Of a DNA stretch of 6,127 nucleotides, positions 1-5,817 are shown piece after piece. The notes under the pieces were generated by a model, which did not search any database, was not told the origin of the DNA, and worked only from the letters and a program-made list of their open reading frames with translations. Position numbers and translations under genes: made by a program. Every line of letters begins with the position of its first letter. Positions within the stretch are counted from its first letter, which is position 1. Source of the stretch: Collinsella aerofaciens (lineage in GTDB: Bacteria; Actinomycetota; Coriobacteriia; Coriobacteriales; Coriobacteriaceae); NCBI GenBank assembly GCA_030841765.1, contig JAUUSS010000122.1:1-6127 (forward strand). The letters are read 5' to 3'.

Positions 1-137
1 CGCCGAATGCTCGCCATCGAAATTTATCGATGGCCTATTTCAGACTGTAATGGGGCGTTCGGCTAACTGCGGGTACGACCTATTTGCCCAATGTGTTCGC
101 CTGAGATCGGAAATTAACTATCATGCGCCCCACGTCG
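1..137. other. Intergenic tail downstream of the 509-residue GGDEF gene
   Basis: No credible coding region is visible here. The stretch follows the TAG stop of the minus-strand GGDEF gene and reaches the window edge. It contains a hairpin-forming repeat at 13-34 nested inside a second, imperfect one (2-10 with 55-63). On neither strand is the hairpin followed by a run of T, so a canonical intrinsic terminator for the GGDEF gene is not seen. What lies beyond the left edge is unknown. Confidence 0.6.
2..63. repeat. Nested inverted repeats with a perfect 8-bp inner stem
   Basis: GCCATCGA at 13-20 pairs perfectly with TCGATGGC at 27-34 across a 6-base AT-only loop. Outside it, GCCGAATGC at 2-10 can pair with GCGTTCGGC at 55-63, with one mismatch that would be a G-U wobble in a plus-strand transcript. 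The structure may be part of a transcript end or a small structured RNA cut by the window edge. It lacks a T-tract, so calling it a terminator is speculative. Confidence 0.35.
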
Positions 138-1667
138 CTAGTCCAGCTTGGTGCCTGGTACTTGCGGCGCCTCTTCAAGCAGCGCTTTGAGCTCGTTCAA
201 AATGGAAACGGGCTGTCGGTCGACAGCGTCCAGATGAAGTGTCGCCACACGAATGGGCGGCTGATATTCAAGCGAGCCGATGAGCACGGGAGAACCCAGG
301 AACCGCTCGATTTCGTCTGCGATCGCGTCGGTCTCTTCGGGATCAAAGTCGTCGAAAAGCGCCACGAACATCGGCCCCGTCGAGCGGAACAGACGACCCT
401 TGCCGCGCGAGCATTCCATAAGGCAGGCGGCACTTTCTGCCAAAACGCGGTCGCCCGCATCAAAGCCAAAGCGGGCATTGACCTGAGCGATATCGTTGAT
501 TTTAATGGCAATAAAGCCTGCCTCGCGCGCCACGCGACGCATTTCGCCAATGGCGTTGACCAGGGCGTGAATGTCGCCCAGGCCGGTCACGGAATCTGTC
601 GTATCTGCCAAGCTTCGGTTGATGATAATGCCCACGTACATGTTAGGCTCGGTATCGGTGCCGTCCAAGCGGTAGCCCGTGCAGTCGCAAAGCGCATATT
701 TTCCGGTGGCATCCATTACGCGATACTGCATGTAGTGGAAATGCCACGTGCCGTTTATCACCATGTCGAGCTCGGCGCGTACGTTGTCGCGGTCCTCGGG
801 ATGAACGCGGGCGAGCCACATGTCGAGTGAGTTAAAAGGGTGCTGGGAGGGCAGGTCAAAATCGCGCACGGCGTTAACCGACCATTGCGATTCTCCCGTA
901 TCGAGGTTAAGGATGAACGGATAGCGCGTCTCGGAGCTCATGGAGATCGCCTGGAACACCCGGTCGTTGCACGGAAGTTGATCGACGATTGGGCGTTGCG
1001 GCGCGTCATTGTTTTCCGGTTGCTGTACACGATGCATAAGCTTATAGCGATACATCTTGCGATCGGCATCCATCGTCATCTGGCGACGCGTGTCGCCGGC
1101 AAGTGGATCGACGCGCGAGCAGCCAAAGCTAAAGCTGGCGATCATGGGCGCCTTGCCATCTGAGCTCGCCTCGATCAGCCCGGCACGTACCTGCTCCAAG
1201 CGCTGCTCGAGTTCGGTCTCGTTTGCAGAGAGCGAGATAAGTACAAACTCGTCTCCACCGATACGGAACAGCATCTCATCGTGCTCCATTGCCTCGGTGA
1301 GCGCGCGGCAGATGCCCAGAATATAGCGGTTGCCTTCGGCGTGGCCAAACTTATCGTTGCAGTGCTTAAGGTGGTCGATGTCAATATAGGCGCAGGTGAA
1401 GGGGTCGCCTTTGCGCCAGAGCTGCTCGACGTGACGGTCGAGTCCGCCGCGGTTGCCCAAGTTGGTGAGCGGATCGATATAGGCGTTGCACTCAAGTAGC
1501 TGGCGCTCTTGTTGCAGGATGGCATGCGTCTTTTGCAGTTGCTCACCAACGGCGCGTAGCTCAGCAGGCAGCGCGGAAACATCGAGTTCGGCGGTCGAGA
1601 CACCATTCGCAAGTCGCTGAAGATAGGCAATAATCGATTGCTCGCCCAAGCGATATGACTCGTTCAT
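138..1667 (-). CDS. GGDEF-PAS-degenerate GGDEF protein, probable diguanylate cyclase (509 aa)
   Basis: Predicted cytosolic diguanylate cyclase that condenses two GTP into c-di-GMP. Domains in order: a helical N-terminal segment (about 1-60); an intact GGDEF domain (about 62-212) with DPLTNLGNRGG, DIDHLKHCND and the GGDEF motif at 137-141; a PAS_3-like domain (about 232-348, with RVHPED); and a second GGDEF fold (about 356-480) whose signature has decayed to TGPMF (430-434), so it is not expected to be catalytic. The inhibitory RxxD site expected at 128-131 reads ExxE, which suggests no product inhibition at that site. No signal peptide or transmembrane segment is seen. I chose ATG 1667 because AAGGAGG lies 9 bases upstream; an in-frame ATG at 1694 lies upstream of that ribosome binding site and is unlikely. 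The protein is a tandem paralogue of the N-terminal half of its upstream neighbour. The signal sensed by the PAS domain cannot be told from sequence. Confidence 0.93.
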   Translation of the reverse strand: MNESYRLGEQSIIAYLQRLANGVSTAELDVSALPAELRAVGEQLQKTHAILQQERQLLECNAYIDPLTNLGNRGGLDRHVEQLWRKGDPFTCAYIDIDHLKHCNDKFGHAEGNRYILGICRALTEAMEHDEMLFRIGGDEFVLISLSANETELEQRLEQVRAGLIEASSDGKAPMIASFSFGCSRVDPLAGDTRRQMTMDADRKMYRYKLMHRVQQPENNDAPQRPIVDQLPCNDRVFQAISMSSETRYPFILNLDTGESQWSVNAVRDFDLPSQHPFNSLDMWLARVHPEDRDNVRAELDMVINGTWHFHYMQYRVMDATGKYALCDCTGYRLDGTDTEPNMYVGIIINRSLADTTDSVTGLGDIHALVNAIGEMRRVAREAGFIAIKINDIAQVNARFGFDAGDRVLAESAACLMECSRGKGRLFRSTGPMFVALFDDFDPEETDAIADEIERFLGSPVLIGSLEYQPPIRVATLHLDAVDRQPVSILNELKALLEEAPQVPGTKLD

Positions 1668-1676
1668 GATGAATAA

Positions 1677-1683
1677 CCTCCTT
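1677..1683 (-). promoter_or_regulatory. Strong Shine-Dalgarno site deciding the 509-aa start
   Basis: The minus strand reads AAGGAGG, a full match to the anti-Shine-Dalgarno sequence, with 9 bases before ATG at 1667. It lies inside the reading frame if translation is assumed to start at 1694, so the longer start is disfavoured and the protein should begin MNESYR. Confidence 0.9.
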
Positions 1684-1702
1684 GGGCAGAACAATGGTTT
1701 GT

Positions 1703-1736
1703 ATCATATCCCCAAATCGGTTTGAATTGGGGATAT
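1703..1736 (-). promoter_or_regulatory. Candidate promoter with operator-like palindrome upstream of the 509-aa gene
   Basis: ATATCCCCAA (1706-1715) and TTGGGGATAT (1727-1736) form a perfect 10-bp inverted repeat with an 11-base spacer. On the minus strand one arm overlaps TATGAT (1703-1708), a five-of-six match to the -10 consensus, which would place a transcript start near 1695 and give a short leader carrying the AAGGAGG site. No good -35 box is present at 16-18 bases, as can happen when an activator or repressor binds there. No T-tract follows either arm, so a terminator is less likely. The repeat and the -10 match are seen directly; the operator role is inferred. Confidence 0.45.
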
Positions 1737-1794
1737 AAGTTAGCTAATGGAGACAAATGCCCCCTTCGACGGTGGCGTTTTGCGCGCGAGCGTA

Positions 1795-4512
1795 TCAGTT
1801 GTTATTGCCACCATCGAGCAATGCCTCAAAATCCTTCGCAGGCATGGGGCGGTAGTAGAGGAAGCCCTGAGCGTCGCGGGCGCCCATTTGTCGTAGCATG
1901 TTTGCCTGCTCATTTGTCTCGACGCCTTCGACCACGACGGGCAGATGGAGCGACTGAGCCATTTCGAGCATCGATGAAATGATTTGCGTGCTGCGGCCTT
2001 GATCGCGGTCGGTGGGCACAAAGGTGCGGTCGAGCTTGATGACGTCGACGTTGACGTTCTTGAGCATCGCGAGCGTGGACTGACCGGTGCCAAAATCGTC
2101 CATATAGGTCGAGAAGCCGCGGGTGTGCAGATCTGCGGTCAGCTTATCCACGGCCTCGGATTCTCCCGTATAAGCCGTCTCGGTGATCTCGATACGCATG
2201 AGCTCGGGCGGTAGGTTGTATTGGGCGGCGAGCGCCCCCATATGTTCGGCAACGTCGCAGGCAAGGATATCCACGCGCGACACATTAAGCGAGACCGGAA
2301 CCACGCGAAGACGGCGATCGAGACGCTCGCGAAGCCATATGGCGACACCCTGCCAAATGTACTTGTCGAGCGTCACTACAAAGCCGCTTTCCTCGAGTGC
2401 GGGGATAAACGTTGCGGGCGAAATGAGAGAGCCGTCCTTGTCAATCCAGCGGGTGAGTGCTTCGGCGCCAATAATCTCGCCGGTTTCCATATCGACCTGG
2501 GGCTGAAGATAGTACGTGATGCGACCATTTGATAGCGCGTACTGGAATTCGGTCAGCGTGCGGTGGAACGCGACTTCGCGCTCGTACTCCGCGGGGCGGA
2601 AAATAGCAATGCGCTCCTTAAAGTCGTTTTTTGCGCGTCGATTGGTTAACATGGCCTTTGCCTGCGCATCGATGGTGATTTCCTCATTGGAGTCGATGGG
2701 GTAAACGCCCATGGACGGCCAAAAACCTACGCCGTCATCATGTCTGGCTACGGCCTCGCGAACGCGGTTGTAGATTTGATGGACGGTGATGTGCTTAAAG
2801 GGGATGAGTACACAAAAGTCATCTTGGCCCCAGTACCCTGCGACGCCCATATCGGCATTCTCGATGTCCTTGAGGACCGTGCCCACATCGGCGAGTACGC
2901 GGTCGCCCTCGGCCTGGCCGTGCCATTCATTAAACAGGCGCATGTGGCCCATGTCGACTGTGGCGATGCACCAGGTGCCGTTGCGCCTTGCCTCGAGAAA
3001 TGCGTTGGCGCGCCGCATAAACTCGCTGGGTCGATAGAGGCCCGTGAGCGAGTCGATACGTTCGGCTATGGCGCTTTTGCGCTCCGCCTCGGGTATGGGG
3101 AGGCTGTCGTTGGGAACAAGCCCGCCGGCCGTGCGAAGGCGACGGTCGAGTTCGCCTAAAACGGCGGTCGCTTGATGGGTTAAGTGCTCGTAAAAGGCCG
3201 GGACGACAAGGCAGACGGGAGTAATGGTGTCGCCTGCGATTCGAACAGGAGCGAAAACGGCCTCTTTAAGGTGGCGGGTCAGTTGCTCGAATGCCTCGTG
3301 GTCCAGTTCGTTGCTGAGCACGACGAACTGGACGCTTCGTGAACGGTAGACCCGGCTCCTGCCGCGGGTGATCGACAGCATGCGGCCTGCGTATTCGGCA
3401 AGCATGTTGTCGACAGCCTCGGCCCCGTAGAGCTCGTTGAGTTTTGTCGTGCCACGAACGCGCACCGCTATAAGCCCTGTCTCGCAACGATCGCGGCGGC
3501 AGGCGTCGATGGCGTTGACCAGCATGCGCTGCGTTCCGAGGCCTGTGGCAGCGTCGACGGTTTCGGCAAGTGAGTGGTTGACGAGCTCGCCGACATAGAG
3601 CGAGGGGACATTTCCGTCGCCGTCGATACGAAACCCGCGAGCACGGCAAAGGACGTAGTCGCCGACGGCGTTGCGCACATGATACTGCATGACGCGACGG
3701 TGCTTGGTGCCGTTGTAGACTTGGTCGATGTCGTTGATGCAGGCCTCAAGGTCGTCGGGATGGACGCGCGTTTTCCAGTAATCGCGACAGTTGTCTATGT
3801 GCTCCGAGGGAAGGCCAAGATCGCGCAAGGCACCTTGTGACCAAAGGGTGCGATGTTTGTCCAAGTTCTCGATAAAGAAATAACGGCCCTCGTTGAGCAT
3901 CGAAAAGGCGTCAAAAATACGATCGCTTATTTCGAAGTCGTCGGCGTGGACTTGCGTGATATTGCGTCGATCGAGGTGCATGGCATGACGTAGCTTGTAG
4001 TCGTACATGCGATGGTCGGCATCGAGCGTCATGCGATTGGAAGCTTCGCCCAGGGCGGGGTCGGCATGTGACACTCCGTAGCTAAACGAGTGGGGCATCT
4101 CGGAATCGTTGTTTTTGAGCAGAACCGTTCGGCAGTGTTTCAGACGTTCGGCGAGGTCGTCCTCGGTTGCAATCGTAGATAGGATGGCAAACTCGTCGCC
4201 GCCTATGCGAAACGCCGCTTCGCCCACCTTCATATACAGCTTAAGATAGAGACTTACCTGCAAGATATAGCGGTTGCCCTCGTCATGCCCAAAGACGTCG
4301 TTGCAGTGCTTGAGATTGTCGATATCGATGAACGCCATGGTAACGGGGGCGTCCTGCTCCCAGAGCTCCTCGAGGGAACGGGCAAAGCCGCCACGGTTGC
4401 CAAGCCCGGTAAGCTGGTCGGTAAAGGCAGTCCTGATCAGATCCTCCTGCCGTTCGAGAAGGTCGCGGACGGTCTTTTCGAGCGTTTCGGTGTAATTGCT
4501 GACAGTTTCCAT
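1795..4512 (-). CDS. GGDEF-PAS-GGDEF-GGDEF-EAL protein, predicted dual c-di-GMP cyclase/phosphodiesterase (905 aa)
   Basis: Predicted cytosolic enzyme that both makes c-di-GMP and hydrolyses it to pGpG. Domains in order: a short coiled helix (1-30); intact GGDEF domain (about 32-178, motif at 104-108); PAS_3-like domain (about 195-312, RVHPDD); degenerate GGDEF fold (about 320-460, motif position reads RSVQF at 392-396); a third GGDEF fold (about 486-640, motif GQDDF at 562-566); and EAL domain (about 652-900). The EAL site looks complete: EAL 684-686 with R688, N743, E775, D805-D806, K826, E862 and Q882. The RxxD site of the first GGDEF reads KxxE (95-98). An in-frame TAG two codons upstream of ATG 4512 blocks extension, and the ribosome binding site there is poor. 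The gene is followed after 127 bp by its shorter paralogue and is divergent from the patatin gene. Net activity cannot be predicted from sequence. Confidence 0.94.
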   Translation of the reverse strand: METVSNYTETLEKTVRDLLERQEDLIRTAFTDQLTGLGNRGGFARSLEELWEQDAPVTMAFIDIDNLKHCNDVFGHDEGNRYILQVSLYLKLYMKVGEAAFRIGGDEFAILSTIATEDDLAERLKHCRTVLLKNNDSEMPHSFSYGVSHADPALGEASNRMTLDADHRMYDYKLRHAMHLDRRNITQVHADDFEISDRIFDAFSMLNEGRYFFIENLDKHRTLWSQGALRDLGLPSEHIDNCRDYWKTRVHPDDLEACINDIDQVYNGTKHRRVMQYHVRNAVGDYVLCRARGFRIDGDGNVPSLYVGELVNHSLAETVDAATGLGTQRMLVNAIDACRRDRCETGLIAVRVRGTTKLNELYGAEAVDNMLAEYAGRMLSITRGRSRVYRSRSVQFVVLSNELDHEAFEQLTRHLKEAVFAPVRIAGDTITPVCLVVPAFYEHLTHQATAVLGELDRRLRTAGGLVPNDSLPIPEAERKSAIAERIDSLTGLYRPSEFMRRANAFLEARRNGTWCIATVDMGHMRLFNEWHGQAEGDRVLADVGTVLKDIENADMGVAGYWGQDDFCVLIPFKHITVHQIYNRVREAVARHDDGVGFWPSMGVYPIDSNEEITIDAQAKAMLTNRRAKNDFKERIAIFRPAEYEREVAFHRTLTEFQYALSNGRITYYLQPQVDMETGEIIGAEALTRWIDKDGSLISPATFIPALEESGFVVTLDKYIWQGVAIWLRERLDRRLRVVPVSLNVSRVDILACDVAEHMGALAAQYNLPPELMRIEITETAYTGESEAVDKLTADLHTRGFSTYMDDFGTGQSTLAMLKNVNVDVIKLDRTFVPTDRDQGRSTQIISSMLEMAQSLHLPVVVEGVETNEQANMLRQMGARDAQGFLYYRPMPAKDFEALLDGGNNN

Positions 4513-4648
4513 GTTCTAAGCGACTTTCTGAGGTCGGGGCGGATTGCGTCGGGCGAGCTCGTTGTGTACACGCGTCGTTGCTCAGCGCTTTGCATGTATC
4601 CAGGCCCCGCCTTGCCGCGTTGTTGAGTTAATTTGTCGGCTAATGTTC

Positions 4649-4663
4649 GCTGTTGATAACAGC
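4649..4663. repeat. Short palindrome GCTGTT-gat-AACAGC
   Basis: GCTGTT (4649-4654) and AACAGC (4658-4663) are a perfect 6-bp inverted repeat with a 3-base centre. It could be a binding site for a dimeric regulator, or a hairpin in the leader of the minus-strand gene. The plus-strand TTGATA hexamer overlaps it. No regulator family can be named. Confidence 0.4.
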
Positions 4664-4681
4664 TGAGTAGTGTAAACAATA

Positions 4682-4706
4682 GTGCACAATTATATATGGG
4701 TGCACA
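4682..4706 (-). promoter_or_regulatory. Candidate promoter of the 905-aa gene: TATAAT flanked by GTGCACA repeats
   Basis: The minus strand has a perfect TATAAT at 4689-4694. GTGCACA occurs on the plus strand at both 4682-4688 and 4700-4706, an 18-bp period that brackets the -10 box. The core GTGCAC is itself palindromic, so the pair is both direct and inverted. No convincing -35 box lies 15-18 bases upstream. A start near 4682 would give a leader of about 170 bases. The repeats are direct observations; the promoter and operator roles are inferred. Confidence 0.4.
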
Positions 4707-4793
4707 TGCTGTGGGCGGCTATTATTCGACAAGCGGTAGCGCGACGATGCGATGTTCGATAAAAATGCGACTGGGACGATATATGTTGACGGG

Positions 4794-4799
4794 TATACT
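4794..4799 (+). promoter_or_regulatory. Candidate -10 box of the patatin gene
   Basis: TATACT matches five of six bases of the -10 consensus and would place transcription start near 4806, about 30 bases before the start codon and upstream of the GGAG site. The best -35 candidate at 17-base spacing, CTGGGA (4771-4776), is weak. The box sits in the loop of a small ACGGG/CCCGT inverted repeat (4789-4793 and 4803-4807). TTGACG at 4786-4791 is too close to pair with this box. Confidence 0.4.
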
Positions 4800-4823
4800 T
4801 GTCCCGTTTTAAAACGCAGGAAC

Positions 4824-4827
4824 GGAG
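4824..4827 (+). promoter_or_regulatory. Shine-Dalgarno site deciding the patatin start
   Basis: GGAG lies 8 bases before ATG 4836. This supports 4836 over the in-frame ATG at 4752, which has no ribosome binding site and would lie upstream of the likely promoter. It also supports 4836 over the in-frame ATG at 4851, which has no purine-rich site at the right distance. Confidence 0.75.
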
Positions 4828-4835
4828 ATGGTCGC

Positions 4836-5705
4836 ATGGCACAGTCAAATATGACGCGCACGGTGGGGCTGGCGCTCGAGGGAGGCGGCTACCGCGGTAT
4901 GTATACGGCGGGCGTGCTCGACGTTTGGATGGAGCACGGTTTGACCTGCGACCATATGGTGGGCGTCTCGGCGGGCGCGGCGTTTGGCTACAACTTTAAA
5001 TCGCGCCAGATCGGCCGCGCCATTCGCTATAACAAGGCCTATTGCGCCGACAAGCGCTATGCGAGCGTGACCAGCTGGCTGCGAACCGGCGATATGTACA
5101 ATGCCGACTTTGCTTATCACGAGGTGCCTATCGAGCGCGATCCTATCGACTTGGAGGCGTATCGCACCTGTCCCATGCGATTTACGTGCGTGTGTACCGA
5201 TATCGAGACGGGCAAGGCCGTCTATCACGATCTGCCGTATGGCGACGAGCGCGATATCGAGTGGATTCGGGCGTCGTCGGCAATTCCCGTGGCGACGCGT
5301 CCCGTTGCTATTGACGGGCATAAGTATCTGGATGGTGGCGTGGCTGATTCTATTCCCAGCGCGTGGCTGTTTGCGCAGGGGTATGACCGCAATATCGTGG
5401 TACTCACGCAGCCGGCGGGCTTTGTGAAGCAGCCCAACAGCGTGATGCCCATGCTGCGTCGCGTGTTCCGTCACTATCCGGAGTTTGTCGCAGCGCTTGA
5501 GCACCGGCATGAGGTCTACAATGCCACGCTCGATGACCTGGCACGTCGCGAGGCTGCCGGCGAGATCTTTGTGGTGCGTCCGAGCGAATCGGTGAAGGTG
5601 CCGTCGCTGTGTCGCGAGCCCGATGAACTTGAGCGCATCTACCAGATTGGTCGCCGCGATGCGGAGGCGACCTTGCCGGCACTGGAGGCATATCTGGCAG
5701 GGTAG
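4836..5705 (+). CDS. Patatin-like phospholipase family protein (289 aa)
   Basis: Predicted serine lipid acyl hydrolase with a Ser-Asp dyad; its substrate is unknown. The hallmarks are complete: glycine-rich oxyanion hole GGGYRG (16-21), nucleophile elbow GVSAG with Ser45 (43-47), and DGG with Asp166 (166-168). The RASSAIP stretch (145-151) before the Asp is typical of bacterial YjjU/RssA-type patatins. About 120 residues follow the DGG motif, a length that fits the YjjU type, whose C-terminal part is of uncertain function. No signal peptide or membrane helix is seen, so it is probably cytosolic or peripherally membrane-bound. It is divergent from the c-di-GMP gene and convergent with thiE, so it is probably a single-gene transcript ended by the repeat at 5728-5773. 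A T6SS or other toxin role is not supported, as no secretion or immunity gene is adjacent. The family is secure; the physiological role is not. Confidence 0.92.
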   Translation: MAQSNMTRTVGLALEGGGYRGMYTAGVLDVWMEHGLTCDHMVGVSAGAAFGYNFKSRQIGRAIRYNKAYCADKRYASVTSWLRTGDMYNADFAYHEVPIERDPIDLEAYRTCPMRFTCVCTDIETGKAVYHDLPYGDERDIEWIRASSAIPVATRPVAIDGHKYLDGGVADSIPSAWLFAQGYDRNIVVLTQPAGFVKQPNSVMPMLRRVFRHYPEFVAALEHRHEVYNATLDDLARREAAGEIFVVRPSESVKVPSLCREPDELERIYQIGRRDAEATLPALEAYLAG

Positions 5706-5727
5706 AGGCTGCTGCCGCCATCTCGGC

Positions 5728-5773
5728 GGAAAGCGCATCCCGGAATGGAGGCTCAAACTGGGATGCGCTTTCC
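5728..5773. terminator. Perfect 14-bp inverted repeat between convergent genes, probable bidirectional terminator
   Basis: GGAAAGCGCATCCC (5728-5741) is the exact reverse complement of GGGATGCGCTTTCC (5760-5773), with an 18-base loop. It lies 22 bases after the patatin stop and 44 bases beyond the thiE stop on the opposite strand, where a shared terminator is expected. Each strand ends the stem with only TTTCC rather than a long T-run, so termination may be inefficient or the element may have another origin, such as a dispersed palindromic repeat. Confidence 0.7.
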
Positions 5774-5817
5774 ATTGCTGAAGATATGAGGCTGCGAATC
5801 AGCTGCTCGGCCTAGAC

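Larger units (their letters stand above)
4513..4835. other. Divergent intergenic region between the cyclase/phosphodiesterase and patatin genes
   Basis: This 323-bp non-coding stretch is AT-richer than its flanks, especially at about 4620-4730. It holds a perfect 6-bp inverted repeat at 4649-4663, two GTGCACA copies 18 bp apart around a minus-strand TATAAT, and a TATACT box just upstream of the patatin gene. A weaker plus-strand pair is TTGATA (4653-4658) with AACAAT (4675-4680), spaced by 16. The part next to the 905-aa gene would be a leader of about 170 bases if transcription starts near the TATAAT. I do not recognise a c-di-GMP riboswitch core in it. Confidence 0.6.

Noticed and set aside
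55..70. Integron attC-like core (GGCTAAC near the left edge)
   Set aside because: The core consensus is not matched, and no integrase or cassette structure is present.
123..830. 235-codon plus-strand open frame
   Set aside because: It lies wholly antisense to the end of the 509-aa GGDEF gene, has no recognisable domain, and is explained by GC-rich codon bias opening the opposite strand.
1665..1694. Upstream ATG at 1694 as start of the 509-aa gene
   Set aside because: The AAGGAGG site lies inside this extension and is well placed for ATG 1667.
1703..1740. Intrinsic terminator after the 905-aa gene
   Set aside because: The perfect stem is not followed by a T-tract on the minus strand, and its arm overlaps a -10-like box, so a regulatory role fits better.
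4437..4679. 80-codon minus-strand frame spanning the leader of the 905-aa gene
   Set aside because: It begins at a TTG without a ribosome binding site, overlaps the GGDEF gene in another frame and resembles no known leader peptide.
4513..4682. c-di-GMP riboswitch in the leader of the 905-aa gene
   Set aside because: A short ATGCAAAGCG stretch recalls part of the GEMM core, but the paired arms, tetraloop and receptor arrangement are not seen.
4752..4835. Upstream ATG at 4752 as start of the patatin gene
   Set aside because: It has no ribosome binding site, and the TATACT box and GGAG site lie downstream of it. The patatin fold begins just after 4836.
4640..4861. 73-codon minus-strand frame in the divergent region
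   Set aside because: It overlaps the patatin start and the likely promoters, and has no recognisable protein features.
4845..5756. 303-codon minus-strand open frame
   Set aside because: It is antisense to the patatin gene, which has all catalytic motifs. The antisense product has no recognisable motif and its start lies within the terminator-like stem.
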